Below are positions 35,826 through 48,300 of a DNA stretch of 64,000 nt, one piece after another. Location: positions 18,069,690 through 18,133,689 of the forward strand of contig OX393565.1 of the NCBI GenBank assembly GCA_947652115.1, read 5' to 3'. The stretch is from Blastomussa wellsi. Its lineage: Eukaryota > Cnidaria > Anthozoa > Scleractinia > Plerogyridae. Below the pieces are notes generated by a model. It was given only the letters and a program-made list of their open reading frames with translations. It did no database searches and had not been told where the DNA came from. Positions within the stretch are counted from its first letter, which is position 1. Each line of letters opens with the position of its first letter. A program made the translations under genes and the position numbers.

Positions 35826-36989
35826 TTGATTGTAAAATATGTCGAAACAAACACTCTACACTTCTTCGTGATCCCTCCAAAGGTGGTACAATCTGAAGTC
35901 CACACTTTCTCGGATGCTAGCCACTCTGGAATTGGTCAGGTCTTGTACCTGCGAGTAATCAACGAAAACATAGATGTCCACGTCAGCTTCCTGATGTCCA
36001 AAGCACAAGTAGCTCCTATCAAACCAGTGTCGATTCGTCGTATGGAACTAACGGGTGCTGTCGTGTCGGTTAATGAAACCCGCTAATGTAACTGCTGTAA
36101 AGTGAACGAGGAAAAAAACGAAGCCGGATTTTCTACTCGGGCGTTTTCCGTGGAAAGCCCGAGTAACTAGACTATACAAGCTTTTAGTCGGTCTATAATA
36201 ATGTGCCTCGATTTCACGTTTTTGGTGGCAATGATTGTAACACATCCGCGATTATACTAGCCCAGAACAATGGCACCATGTTTCTAGAAGAGACAACACT
36301 ACAGAAGAGGCTTCTCGCTCTATCGCCGCCAGCCAGCTGCTTCACAACAGAAGATGGTGTCATGGATCGAAATTCCTCTGGAAAGACAACGTGCCACTTC
36401 TAAACACAGTGCAGCCAAGCCAACTACCAACGAATGATGTGTAAGTTAAAGAAAAGGTCTTCACCACAGTGTGCCTACCACCTCTCTCTATACATAAGAT
36501 ATATTTTTTTCGCTCGCTTTTGCCTTAAATTCGAGGTACCTTCTCGTGGTACAAAGCGAAAGCCTCTGTCGCCAGCTGGATGAGACCTATTGCCAACCTA
36601 CAAAGTGCCATATCGACACACAGAGCTTATTGCAGTAATGAAGTACGCCCAGCAAAGGCTACAAACGCATCGAATAGTGACCAAAGTACCGGGATTTCAC
36701 CACTCAAAGTTCAGGAACTAGTCCCGTCTGAGAAAGTCATATTGCGCGACCTTCAGGATCAACACGTTGAATTCGCGATATAGACATTAAGGAATCTCAA
36801 TAGAAATTCAGACTAATTCCAAGATAAAAATACTGTACGTCGCAGAAACAAGATCTTGAAGAAGACAAGCTGTTTTTTGACCAGTGAGACCCGTTTGTTG
36901 GCAGAGACGGACTTCTCCGGGTGGACGTATTCGCCATACAGATACACTTCCCAAAGCCAAACATCCTCTTATTCTTCCAACGACCTTAT

Positions 36990-37590
36990 TGTAAGAAAAT
37001 ATAATTTGGTTATATCGGGACCCAAGCGATCTACCAACATCACCGATCATTTCACCTGTACCTCAGCCAATGCCATCTACTGCATAACTTGCACTCTTTG
37101 CAAAAAGTTTTTCATCGGCGAAACAGGGAGACGATTAGGCGACCGATTCCGAGAACACCTTCGGGACGTAGAGAAAGACGACAAAAATACATCTAAACCG
37201 GTCGCGAGACACTTCAATCTCCCAAATGATTCTAAGCAACATATGGCAGTCTGCGGCCTTTCCCTTCACCAAGGAATACGGAAAGCCGCAAAACTCTAGA
37301 AGAAAAACTTATTTTTCAAAGCGGCACTCTTAATTCTCACGGTATCAACGAACGCTTTTCATGCAACCAATAGCGAAGCTCCATCATTTTGTATATAAAC
37401 TACACACGACCCACAATTCCTTGATTCGCTCCGACGAAGGGCTAACGCTCGAAACGTCAGCTCTCGAATCTCTTTACGGTGGCCAATTCACATTATCAAC
37501 CCAGTTGATAAAACAAAATTATATTGTTATACTTCCCACTGACGCAGCACCACAGTTTCTTTCGAAACTTACCCCCTCTATTCATTTATT
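36990..37590 (+). mobile_element. Penelope-like fragment nested in the BEL/Pao element
   Basis: ISGPKRSTNITDHFTC, then NAIYCITCTLCKKFFIGETG and RRLGDRFREHLRDVEKDD form a GIY-YIG domain, followed by KPVARHFNLPNDSKQHMAV. The frame then stops and the 3' non-coding part (37300-37590) matches 7140-7440 in reverse orientation. The fragment sits between two parts of the BEL/Pao integrase region. The exact left limit is uncertain (36855-37010 not assigned). Confidence 0.75.
37423..37470 (+). other. Degenerate hammerhead-ribozyme-like motif
   Basis: GATTCGCT, CCGACGA, GGGC-TAAC-GCTC, GAAACGTC, AGC and CGAATC are in order. Stem I (GCT/AGC and GATTC/GAATC) pairs well. The first core box has C in place of U (CTGANGA expected), so cleavage is doubtful. 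Confidence 0.4.
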
Positions 37591-37840
37591 GTAAGGAACA
37601 TCCACTGGAAGATTGGACATCACTGAGAACGTGAAATAACCCTCAAAGCGATCCGTAAGGCTGGATATCGGATTTTAGGCGGTCGTTCTTCAGTACCAAG
37701 AGCGATTTCCAAATGCGTCAACTGTCGTAAATTACGGAGCCGACCGCTAACACAGAAGATGTCGGACGTGCTAGAAGAGCGTGTGTCACCCACCTTTCAG
37801 GACAGGGGACTGGATGTTTTCGGTCCATTTTACATAAAGG

Positions 37841-38114
37841 GTGAGAGGCGCGGTGGCCTCCGGATCAAGCAGTCCGGGTTCAAGCCCTGGCCGGGGCACT
37901 GCATTGTGTCCTTGGAGTAAGACACTTTACTCTCACTTTATTTCAACGGCAGACGTAAGTCTCCAAATGGGTACCGGCGAATTTGATGCTGGGGTAACCC
38001 TGCGATGGCTAGCATCCCATCTTTGGGATGCTAGCGTGTGTCCCATCCTCTTAGTTGCTTCATGCTACGAAAACCGGGATAGGCTCCGGCTTGATGGGCC
38101 ACTAGGCTCCTAAA
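37841..38114 (+). repeat. tRNA-derived SINE with 7-bp target duplication
   Basis: A tRNA-like head (GCGCGGTGGCCTCCGG) has a B box GGTTCAAGCCC at about 37878-37888. The body follows with TTGGAGTAAGACACTTTACT, CAAATGGGTACCGGCGAA, CTGGGGTAACCCTGCGATGG and GATAGGCTCCGGCTTGATGG. ATAAAGG flanks both sides (37834-37840, 38115-38121), and removing the SINE restores the BEL/Pao reading (FGPFYIK then EGRKALKHYG). The layout resembles metazoan SINEs with a conserved central domain, abundant in corals. Confidence 0.8.
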
Positions 38115-38967
38115 ATAAAGGAGGGCCGCAAAGCTTTGAAGCACTATGGCCTGATTTTCAGGTGCCTAGCATCTCGCGCCGCCCATTTGGAGACACTGAA
38201 TTCCATTGAAACTGACTCACCCTAGCCGTTTTATCAACAGACGAAGGACGGTCCGAGAACTACGCACAGACCAAGGAACCAACTCTGTTGGTGCTAAAAA
38301 CGAACTTGCCACCGCTTTGCAATAGCTCGAACAAGTTCGCATAAAGGAATTTCATCACGTGAAGATTGCGATTGGGTCAATTTTAATATGAACGTCTCTG
38401 CCGCATCACTTATGGGTGGGATTTGGGAAAGGATGATCAAGTCAGTCAGATTAGTGGTCTTGGTTCTACTGTAAGAACAGGGTGTCCAACTAGACGCTAA
38501 GAACATTATCAGCAGTCGCCTTCTTACTCTGGACACCCTATCCGACCCAGTTTCACCAGAGGCGATAACACCAAATCGATATCATCTCTTAACGCTGAAT
38601 TGAAAGGTAGTACTCCATCCACCTGGTAGTTTCGAGCAGTTAGATTCGTGTTCAAGAAAGAGGTGGAGTCGATTTCAACATTTAGCCAATACGTTTTGGA
38701 TCAGATGGCGTCGAGAATACCTCTCACTCCTTCACAAGAGACAGAAGTGGAATGCCCCTCAACGACATAGTAGAGGAGATGTTGTCTTACTCTTAGACGA
38801 AGGCTCATCCAGAAACCAATGGCCACTTGCCCAAGTGACCAAGGTCTTCCCTAGTAAGGATGGTCTTGTCTTTAACGTCCAACTTTCCGTAATCCGAAAA
38901 CAATTGGAACGGCCGATAAATTGATTGATTGAGGACGCATTAGAAAATATAAAAAATTCAATTAGTT

Positions 38968-39840
38968 TGAGATTTTATTTTTATTTTATTTTATTAGCTT
39001 TGCCCTAAAGAATACAGAGAACAACAACAACAAAGACTAGTAATTAAATAAGAACGTAACAATACACTGATAAACTTAAAATACTTGGGCAGGGACACCG
39101 CAACAGCTAAAGCCAATTACTGCGGACCCAAAAAATAAAGGGTATAAAAGTAGCAATGTAAATCACATGCAGCAGCTAAATTCTTGGTCTAAAAGCCTGG
39201 CTGTGTTACATTTCAAACAAATACTTTTGAAGCTCCCTGGAGAGTCCGGGTCATAATTCATTGCTAGAGCCCGCGAGTAATACACGTAACCGTAAAGAAT
39301 GTCCGAAATGTTGTCAATGTAACGCAACGCGCTTCCCCTTTCGTGCTCATGTTATAATCGAATTTTAGTACTGAATAATCAACGCTTATCTTGCGGTTTG
39401 TAGTTTCACGTTATTTATCACGCGATTAGTTTGTATCTGTTTACTTAGATAAGACTTAAAACGAAAGGAAACTGTGGAATGTGGAGAGTTGAATGTATAC
39501 CTCGCAGAGTGTAGATCGTTGAGTGTGGGAATAAAATACAGTCCTCAAAACGAGTGTTGCTTGTTGGATATTCCCGAACAAAGAACAGAGAATGAATTTG
39601 GTGGCACGTCTTTTGATACTTTCCAGTTTAGAAATTCGTTCAATGGCTTGGGGCGCCCAGACCTGGGTTGCGTAGCCAAGATGAGCACGAACTAGCCCGA
39701 GGTATAATGTGCGCCTCACGGAAGTACTGTGAATAAACCTAGAGTTCCTCCTAACGAAACCTAACAACCTATCGTAGCTCTCGTTAGTTATTACTTTCGA
39801 GAGATCTGCTTGTAAGGAAGTTCCCAACATCTTAGTTCAC
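38968..39840 (-). mobile_element. LINE 3' end (reverse transcriptase C-terminus and tail)
   Basis: Minus strand 39830-39580 encodes LGFVRRNSRFIHSTSVRRTL, then YLGLVRAHLGYATQVWAP and ERISKLESIKRRATKFIL, the conserved post-RT block (L.Y...VW.P....I..LE..QRR.TK.I). A non-coding tail runs to about 38970 and ends in TAAAA repeats (seen as TTTTA on the plus strand at 38970-38998). Confidence 0.75.
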
Positions 39841-40372
39841 CAGATATAAAAAAAATTCCCGTGGGTAGAATGAAATCAGTCATTGGAATCAAGGGAGTTT
39901 GCCATTTAGCCCAAAATTCCGGACATTCGGTTTGAAGTCAAATGGAAAGGTAATTTTCCAGAAAAACCGTTCGGAAATTGTGGTCAACCTCTTTTTCCGT
40001 TCGGAACGAAACGTCGAAAACTTCCTTACCATTTAATAAATCTTCCATTTCCAGGCCCTTTTCAAAGGGGCGAGCGAAACGTAACGTATTGTAGCTTCCA
40101 TAAAAAGGATGAGAAATACCATGTTGGCGCACGAGAAAGGAATGTGTGCTTCAATAAAGGAATCGGAACCAATCAAAGCTAAGAACAGACACAATCGAAA
40201 CAGAACAACACGTTACGCCATCTTATCGAACGATTTGAACCAATTAACCCTGGTTTATCGCACTATCCGAGAGCTGCTACGCTCCTTGCATTAAGGTTAA
40301 TTTGATTCAATTTATATAATGCCGTAAACCTCCGTAGATTTGCAAGTTCTGTTTGCTACGGCTTTTCAGGGG

Positions 40373-40505
40373 CGAATCTAGGGGGAGGGTGCTGCCCCCC
40401 CCCCCCCCCCTGAGATTACTTTGACTTACTAATATAACTAGTATTCTGCTTACGTCACCCATCACGCTTATGGTGAACACACTCCTAAGACAAATACGGA
40501 CCACC
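40373..40505. repeat. Second copy of the CAGGGGCGNATC MITE
   Basis: It begins TTCAGGGGCGAATCTAGGGG, contains a C-run (40395-40410), and has ACTAGTATTCTGCTTACGTC, the reverse complement of the 2.64-kb copy. The right end is diverged. Confidence 0.5.
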
Positions 40506-40944
40506 CCTGCTTTTCGAAGGTAAGTTCTCACTATCCGAGAACTGATCGACCAAATGAGTTCTTAAATTCAGGAACACTGCTTGCTCAGTAACACGAGCAT
40601 TTTAAGTACACAGGAAGTATGCTGGTCTAAAATTACTGACGTACAATCTCCCTTCGGTTCTTATTAAAGGCTCTTATCTCTGTGTCATGTCTGTTTACCT
40701 CCGATAAATGCATTTTTGTGTTACCTTTTTTGATTAATTAAGGAAATTTGCACGAACGCTATTTTAAGATTACATGCCACAAATTCAGTTACAGAATGGA
40801 TAAATATACGTTTTCCGATGTGCTTCGCTGTCGACATCGGGGTGCTTGGTGCTTTTGTCTTCGTTTTCGAGTACATCTATTTTTATCCTAATCTCGAATC
40901 CTAGCGTTATGACTGTCACATAATAAAAATAAATTGGAAGCCAT

Positions 40945-41755
40945 CCGGCCCGGGTCGCATTAGGACCAATTTTGTGAAAAATTGTTTACTCTAGGGATTA
41001 AAATTTGTCAACACGCCTTTTTTCTAATGCGACCCCTTATTTGTGGTTTTTCGAAAATTTCAAAATAGGAAAAAAACATCAAAGACGCCGGTGTGCTTGG
41101 GTGGGGCTGACCGATTTTTCCAAATTTCGGAAAAACAAAGGAGCCCGCCGTCAAAGCTGTCAACGGTTGTCAATATCGACTCTCGATAGAGACGGCGAGG
41201 TCACGAAACGCAAAAGAGCGCGGGAAATTTCCTCATTCATTTAGTATGCTGTATCGAAGGTAGCTCTATTCATTCTAAGCTGCTGCCGGAAAAAGGTCTC
41301 GGGGATAGCGCGATCGTTGTAGTGTATCTCAAACCACGATCCATTCACACGAGGAAGTCTCCATGCATATGGCGCTCGTCGTAGTCGTCGCCGTTGACGA
41401 TTTTGTTCACGCAAGAGAGCAGCGGCAAGTAAAAGTCTGTTGTGCTCGTTTAACCATCTTTCGGTCATTAAAATAAACCCAAACAACTGAGTTCGCTGAC
41501 GCTGAATAGCAAGTAACAACAACAATACAGTCGTAATACAAATTGCCCCGTTCGGCCGCATGACAAGTTTCGTGACTGAAGTCAATTTTTGCCGCTAAAA
41601 TTTCCTCTGCGTGATTGACGTTTTTATTTTACCAAAACTGAAATGCGACCGTAAATTTTATTTGTCAATTTCACTTCTGGTCTTGCAATTTGATTTTCCA
41701 AACGTTTTGAAACCAGTCAATTTTAAAATTGGTCTGTAATGCGACCCGGGCTCCA
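40945..41755. mobile_element. Harbinger-like non-autonomous element with partial transposase
   Basis: The ends GCCCGGGTCGCATTAGGACC plus AATTTT (about 40947-40973) and AAAATTGGTCTGTAATGCGA plus CCCGGGC (about 41725-41750) are inverted repeats. The minus-strand frame 41585-41241 ends in YAWRLPRVNGSWFEIHYNDR, then AIPETFFRQQLRMNRATFD, the N-terminal region seen in HARBI1/PIF-type transposases. The DDE nuclease domain is absent, so the element relies on transposase from elsewhere. Confidence 0.65.
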
Positions 41756-41833
41756 GAAACTATGAATTTCAAATGAAAAAGAAGATAAATAAATAAATAA
41801 ACAATTTCACGTAGTCTATGCGGTGTGCAGTTA

Positions 41834-42380
41834 TGCACCAGTCATTTGAAACCCCCGCACCCCCCCATAGGGGCATACCCGGGGACATAGCGGGGGTTTC
41901 ACCTGTTTATCACTTACTTTTGGTGCCCCGGTAGGCGGGGATTGCATGTTTTTTCACTCCCCCGCCATACATGGCGGGGACGAGGCGGGGACAAGAGCGG
42001 GGATTTCACTTTGTCGAAAGGACTGGGTCCTAGCCGAATTATCGATTCATGGTCAGCTTTTTATTTTCATACTGTTTTAGCTTTGCAACGGTCAGCCGAG
42101 GATATTGAAATTTTTTCGCCGTGATTCAAATTTTTAAGGCTTGATAAAGTGGCCATAAGAGCAGTATCTTTTGAGAATTTCTTTTGTCTTTTGGCAATCT
42201 TATCAAGTGGAATATGTGTTACTTTGGGGATGTTTTACATGTGAATTATATGGGCGGGGGAGTTCACTCTCAAAATTTCCCCAGGTAGGCGGGGATTTCA
42301 CTGCCTTTCACAGGCACAAAAAGTGAATGCCCCGGGTATGCCCCTATGGGGGGGTGCGGGGGTTTCAAATGACTGGTGCA
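41834..42380. mobile_element. 547-bp TIR element with TTA target duplication
   Basis: TGCACCAGTCATTTGAAACC and the following ~30 bases (CCCGCACCCCCCCATAGGGG, CATACCCGGGG) are repeated inverted at the right end (42330-42380). TTA flanks each side (41831-41833, 42381-42383). GGCGGGGA motifs recur inside. No transposase. It lies against a GCGAGTTATTTGCCGAA repeat (42384-42500) related to the 4.4 and 25.4 kb copies. Confidence 0.8.
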
Positions 42381-43066
42381 TTAGCGAGTTATTTGCCGAA
42401 ATTTACAAGGCTTTGTATAAAGACGCCATAATGTGTCCTTCTGAGGGGCACAAATATGGCCGCCGTGATGTCAGTGACATAATCTGGAACTCAGTTTTGC
42501 TATAACAGCTATTAGTTAACTTTCACGCAAACGTTACATTAGAAATGTTCAAACTGCTGAAAATCGAAGAAGCCTTAAAAACAAAAACAAAACAACTTTG
42601 TCGCGCACGTAGCTTGATGCCACACACAGCGGAGAATTAATTGTTTTACAAAGAACGAGAGACACTACCGTGGTGGTAGTTTAGTTCATGTTACACCTAG
42701 TGGCAACGACAAGTCCAGGAAAATTGGATTTTAACATTTTATGACGCCACGCAAAAGCCAAGATTTGATTGCTGTTTTGCGGATCAGATCGCCGGTGTAA
42801 CTTTACTCACCTCTGCATTTTTAACATATATTAAGCAGTTAAGAATTTTTGTGAAATTCTGTGTAAAAAAAAACAGTTTAGAGCTCGGTCTGTTCGCTGT
42901 TAAACGTCTCTGGGCACTTTTCTTGCGTTTTTGATTGACTGTTCAACAATGCACTCTGCACTGACTCTTTAGCGCTCACTATTCTGTGACCATAAAATAT
43001 ATATGACGTACGCTACACAAGACTTAAAGAACATCACAACAGTTTAACTTCAATTCATAGAATCTT

Positions 43067-43697
43067 TTTATTCATCAGTCCCTTAAATTGTACATGTTAC
43101 CCGGCCTTTTAATACCAGCGGAACACAAGGACCCGTTGGGCCATAGATTTTATTGCACACTTTTAATGTCTGCCCCCGATTATCGGAAATAGTTTTCTTT
43201 ACCTCGAGAGTGTCGATGTTTTCCGAGGAATTCGAGGGAAACATTGCGAATGGAGGGAAAACAAAACTAATGCAAACAAACAATAACTTTATTTGAAGAG
43301 GGACGCGCAATTACCCATTACAGTTTTCTAACTTACGGCCCTCAAAAAATAAATTTAACGACGGCGAGGAAACAGAGTTCGCTGAGTTCTTCTTTCGACA
43401 TTTCCTCCAAATTTATAGCCCCAGAATCCGTAAAGGAAACCAAGCAAAATACCAGAAAAGTTGTAACGGCACTGTTGGTTACTTTCGGAAACCTTCTTCT
43501 CTAACAGTTTCATAATGGTGTCTTTCAAAAAAGTAGGAAACTGCGTTGCTTGATAGCTTCAGGTTGCACACGTTCCTCCGTGTTTTCAAGACCTTGCTAT
43601 AGCGAAAATTGAGTGCGTGGAATGACTGGAATTGAAGGGAAGTAGACATCAGGCACGCTAGAATCACCCCACTTAGCCTCAGCCACGTTCTGATCAT
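43067..43697 (-). CDS. Possible small secreted-protein gene (structure unresolved)
   Basis: On the minus strand, an ATG at 43697 opens a 72-codon frame (to 43479) starting with a signal-peptide-like MIRTWLRLSGVILACLMST. Overlapping frames at 43540-43350 also look protein-like, and 43290-43083 encodes EVKKTISDNRGQTLKVCNKI then GPTGPCVPLVLKGRVTCTI before a stop. AATAAA follows 11-16 bases after that stop (43072-43067). A CATTAG acceptor-like site sits near 43290. A short secreted Cys-containing product with one or two introns is possible, but I could not settle the splice sites or frame, and there is no recognised homologous domain. Confidence 0.25.
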
Positions 43698-43749
43698 GTG
43701 CTTTTTCTGGACATTGATCACGGTGAATGCACCCCTAGTGGGATACATT

Positions 43750-45240
43750 TTGATGAAGATGTGTCAAAGTGTATCTCTCAAAAGAAACATTTAAATTTAT
43801 GCAGGTTATTTGACCATAATCAGCCAATGATAATCCCATTTAGAGCAAAGGAAACCATAAATGAAATGTATAACAAAAAGATTTAGTTTACCATATTCTG
43901 ATAAAACGAGAGCCCATTTGCAATTCAGCACAAAACAAACCCAATAGTTAAAACATTTCAAGTTGTGACTGAAAATGCCGTTCAGGCTGAACTATGTTTG
44001 TTAAACAAAGTGTATGAATTCTAAGGAGATTAACTGTGTTGACGTTTCGTGGGAAGGAAAACAACACTTTTGTTTAACTCCGAGACAAGTTTGCGGGCAA
44101 TATTATACCAGATGATGATCATCATGATAAGTTTTGAGTAGGATATCTTTCATAGACCACCTTGGACTACTGGAAATGCAAGAATATCTTGGCCTTGGAA
44201 TCGTTCTGTTTATTATTTACCTGGAGTCAAGTCCAATATTCTTACAATCTTCTTTCCGCAAACAGAGCAAGCCTTGCCTTGTAACAGGTGGGGACTCCAG
44301 TAGTTTACGTTCGATTTTACGAAATCCTGTCCGTATGCTTATGTTATGACGGAAATCTTGCGGTGTCCTTTCAGATATTTATTTTCAGTCATGCCACCCG
44401 TCATGGTCCAAAAGTTAACATTGAGTTGGAACGTGATAATCTTTACCAAGACAGACGGTAATTTCGTCATGACCTTTGGCGACGATGTCTTTCACTAATA
44501 CACACAAGGTTTTTCTTTTCGAAGCCATGAAAGAACCTTTACTGACTTTGCTTGCAGCTGGTTCGGTTGCTGTAAAACTGCGAACACCCTCGGTTAATAA
44601 GGGACACGCGCCTCGGGAAAGGGGCCAATTTAAAGCCATTACCCTTGTATCGTTCTCAATATATTTTACATTTCAAGAGTTGATTCAGAGCTGTAGTGAT
44701 AGTTTAAAAAGCCTATTAGAGTAGATTTAATGAGTAGATGGAGATATCAGTTCAATTCCCCTCTACTGGCAGTGGCGCATTTCGCATATTGCTTCAGTGT
44801 TTTGAGAATTTCTACCTTCAGTCATCGGTGCATCGCAACATCCTCTTACAGATGATTTTCTTCGTTCTCTCGACATGTCTGCTTGACAACGTATTAATAC
44901 GACAAGGAGAAATTCGATTTTGATCTGACTTGTAATACAACAAGTCAACACATTTGAAACACAAGAGACTGTTGATGCTTCAAATAGCAAATTAAACATT
45001 GAGAGAACAAATATTTATCAAAGTCTTAACAACACAATAGTAACCTCGAAATCACATCTACGAAAATTACTTATTTAAATTCTTCACTACCATACCTGAA
45101 GCTCGCTCAACTATTTTTCTTTCATAAATTAAACACAGCCGCTGCGTTTTATTAAAACAGTTTTTTTTCGGTGTTGGCCCGTGTATTTCCCTTGGGGTCA
45201 TGAGATCAAACGGGAGTGCTTGTGGGCCGAACGCATAAGT
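43750..45240. other. Intergenic DNA upstream of collagen-like gene 2
   Basis: No recognised domain. Short frames such as 44476-44724 and 43698-43886 are not supported by motif or splicing. Confidence 0.45.
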
Positions 45241-45241
45241 T

Positions 45242-45249
45242 TATATATA
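45242..45249 (+). promoter_or_regulatory. TATA box of collagen-like gene 2
   Basis: TATATATA sits 83 bases before the ATG at 45325. A start about 30 bases downstream gives a leader of roughly 50 bases, a plausible core promoter layout. Confidence 0.5.
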
Positions 45250-45324
45250 CCCTGCGGAGCCACCTTCAAGGAGTTGTACTGCAAGCCTACATAGAGACAG
45301 ACTGGCACATTCCGTGAAAACATT

Positions 45325-48300
45325 ATGCAACGACCGGCAAAAATTCAAGAAAATCCACGCTACGAAACGACCAGCTTTGATGGAAGTCCCTTCGGCAAGA
45401 AAAATATCGACATTGATAACAAAACAACCGGAAGGGCTAGTCATACGAATCCAAAGTCCGCACCGCCTGTTACTGAAAGAACCGACATCGAGAAAATTGT
45501 CGAGATTCGTCAGTTCAACATGAGTTACGATGGAGGAGTCTACGAAGTTATCGCGAACACCAGCAACAAGGCTCTCCCGCCAGAGAAAAAGCCACGATCT
45601 GGGTGGGACCGCCGGGACGCCGTCTACGACGCACTCAATACCATAACGCACGCAACGCAACAACAAATGGATTTATTCCGTCGCATGATGTACTTTATGA
45701 CTGTGGTTCTGCTGATAGTTTTTCTAACAGCTGCAACCAGCCTAGCTTTGACTGTTATGATGGTGTTGTCGGATAACACCTCGAATTTGAGTCAGCCCAC
45801 TTACTCACCAGGTAAGACATGGCGTGCACGGTGCATACACTATGGCAATAACCCGGGCATCTTGACTAAGCGCATAACTTGTTCTCTGCGATATACGCCT
45901 GGGTACTTAGAAGACAAATTAACTAAATCAATTTACTATGCAGCAACAGGACCGGAAATGCTGTCAGCAATGGCTACTTTAATGAATTTGGCTTTCAGCT
46001 TAGACTGAACTAAAAATTTTCCTTAACTGGTCCGTAAATTTCTCTTAATTTTTGACCTGAGAATTTGTTGGTGGATCACAACGACGTATCTTAATTTGTG
46101 AGTTTCATGCTCAACGCCAAGACAATTGGCCTGTTTAGTTAAGTATAAGCATTTTGATCAGGGTTAAGGTTAATGACATCGGAAGCCGAAGGCCATTTTT
46201 CCCGTAGCAGAAATAGCGATGAATACATTTCATTGTGCACACTTTCGTGTCGCACGAAGCTTAAGGAAAAAAAAACACAACGAAGGTGAGTCAAGGTACA
46301 AGTGACGCGTGAGTGGTCTCCAGTTTGCCTGGAGACCGTTATCCATTCGTAAATATTTCCTTTCCCGACCTTCAGTTAATTCACACTAAGAAAATTCTAA
46401 AAACGCCTAAAATGAGACAAATTCATAGAATTCTGGAAACACTGATTACGGGGGAGGACAGCGTATAAAATTCGGTCCCGTGTATTGCGCCTTTTTTTCA
46501 TCGTAGTAACAAATCAACACATTTTATTTTATTAAGTGTTTTCATCGTAGTAACAAATCAACACCTTTTATTTTAAGTTCCCATAACCCGCTGAGCCACG
46601 TGTTGTTTCGTGTGAAAGTGCCAGAAAGTGTTTTTACGTGCGAACGCTGAATAGGAATTTAAAGTGTCTACATGGCATACAGGGTTTTTATGCTTTTGGT
46701 ATCTTTATATTGCATAAGCAAGTATTCCAATTTTATTTTTTATTTTATTTTTGCCACAAAATAGAGTTTTAAAGTTTCCGCGTCTGCCACGCCCAATGAA
46801 GATGACCGGGAGTTGCTACTAAAAAAGAGTCCTGGTTCTAGAACAGGCCGTGACGTCAAGTCAGGAAGGGTCAAATCTTCCTGTCAGTTCATTTCACTGT
46901 TAATTCAGAAATATAATTAATTGAAAGTGATTTCATCCGAATAATATGTCTGATAGCTGTGTTGTTGTGAGGTTTTTAAAGAAAGGAATTACCTGAAGTG
47001 ACGTCATTCATCGCCAAAAGTGACGGAATCGAAAAAAAATTCAGAACAGTTTTCTACGCATTCTAGAGATACCAAATCCAAAACAATCGCTTTTGGCCGT
47101 ATAGACACTTTAAGCTTCCAAATTTCGCAGATATTTTCCAGACTTTTGACGTAAACAAGGCGAAAGTTGTGAGCAGCTACGGGCATGCTCTCAAGAAATC
47201 AACCTCATCTCTCCAGACTAGATATGTTTCTTCTAATTCTGCGTCAAAAACGATTAAATAATTTTAGACTAGGAAAAAATTAGCGCAAGTTTTGAAATGT
47301 CCTCTTTGAATAACGGAAAATCGAAAGCAAATGTTGATTTTTTGCCCACTTTTTACTATGGCCAGCCATTTTCTGCCTGCAAACGTTTCCTAGTTTATGG
47401 CCACCGTAACAGCCATATACTATGGAATGAACAGTTTTTGTACAGGGGCTCAATCTGTAAGGCCAGGGAAGCTCTTTCAATTTTAAAAGGCAGAACAACG
47501 TTTTGCTGTCGAAGACTGCAGCACTATATTGCAACTATTGATTCTTGTATCCTGTCCCAGAAAAAAATCGCCAAAAAAATATTATGGTCTGCTTTCCCTG
47601 CTAAAATTTCATCTGAATTCATCTTGGTGAGTCAGTTGGAGCATTTTGTGCACAATAACAGGCACAAAGCAGTGATTTTGGCAGAATTGACTCACAAATC
47701 GCAAAAATCACCGCGACAATGCCCCTTTAACATCCGCGAAGAAACATACCAGTACATTCCCTTTCATTAGTATTATTTTAGTATATTGCCAGTCAAATCA
47801 TTTTTACGTTTTTTTCGGTATGCAAATATCACTATATCAACACCCATTCCAATGTAAATTCTCATTCTACCTGAAGAAGGTTGGTTTGGCCAGCCGAAGT
47901 GCAGTACAGAAAATCTAAAATCGATTCTGCGTTGTATCGGTCTCTGCTTTTATACTCTGATTTATATAACACTTTCTTTAGAAACTGGAACTAGTGGATT
48001 GAACAGCTGTGGAGAAAGAGTGTCACTCCATGAGATGAACTTGAAGATTCTAGAGCTGGAAAAGGCATTGAACATCACTCGCTCGAAGATTGAAAAAGTC
48101 ACAACTGAACTGAACACACAAAACATGAAAATAGCAAATTTAACAACACAGGTAAACACAGACCCACTGTTTATATCAGGGTATACGCGGCATGATTTTT
48201 TAGCCTTTATGTCGTGTGGCGTGGAAACTCCGGCTGAAGAATTTCAAAAAGAAATATGTTTAAAACGTTTGACAATCAAAGCTTAACACTCAGGGAATTT

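Larger units (their letters stand above)
35826..38935 (+). mobile_element. BEL/Pao retrotransposon remnant, split by two insertions
   Basis: The RNase H part is at 35890-36075 (HTFSDASHSGIGQVLYLRV, then SKAQVAPIKPVSIRRMELTG). A link region (FLWKDN near 36375) leads to KVQELVPSEKVILRDLQDQH (36695-36760). After a Penelope-like insertion, the integrase zinc-binding part resumes at about 37595 (IHWKIGHH, SKCVNCRKL, then DVFGPFYIK with the first catalytic Asp). A SINE follows. Then the integrase C-terminus is at 38380-38930: SAASLMGGIWERMIKSVR (integrase Glu region), PPGSF, RWSRFQHLANTFWIRWRREY, GDVVLLLDEGSSRNQWPL. Frameshifts and stops throughout. Gag, protease and LTRs were not recognised. Confidence 0.75.

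Noticed and set aside
47297..47770. 157-codon open frame in intron 1 of collagen-like gene 2
   Set aside because: No motif recognised; not reported as a gene. It may belong to an unidentified retroelement.
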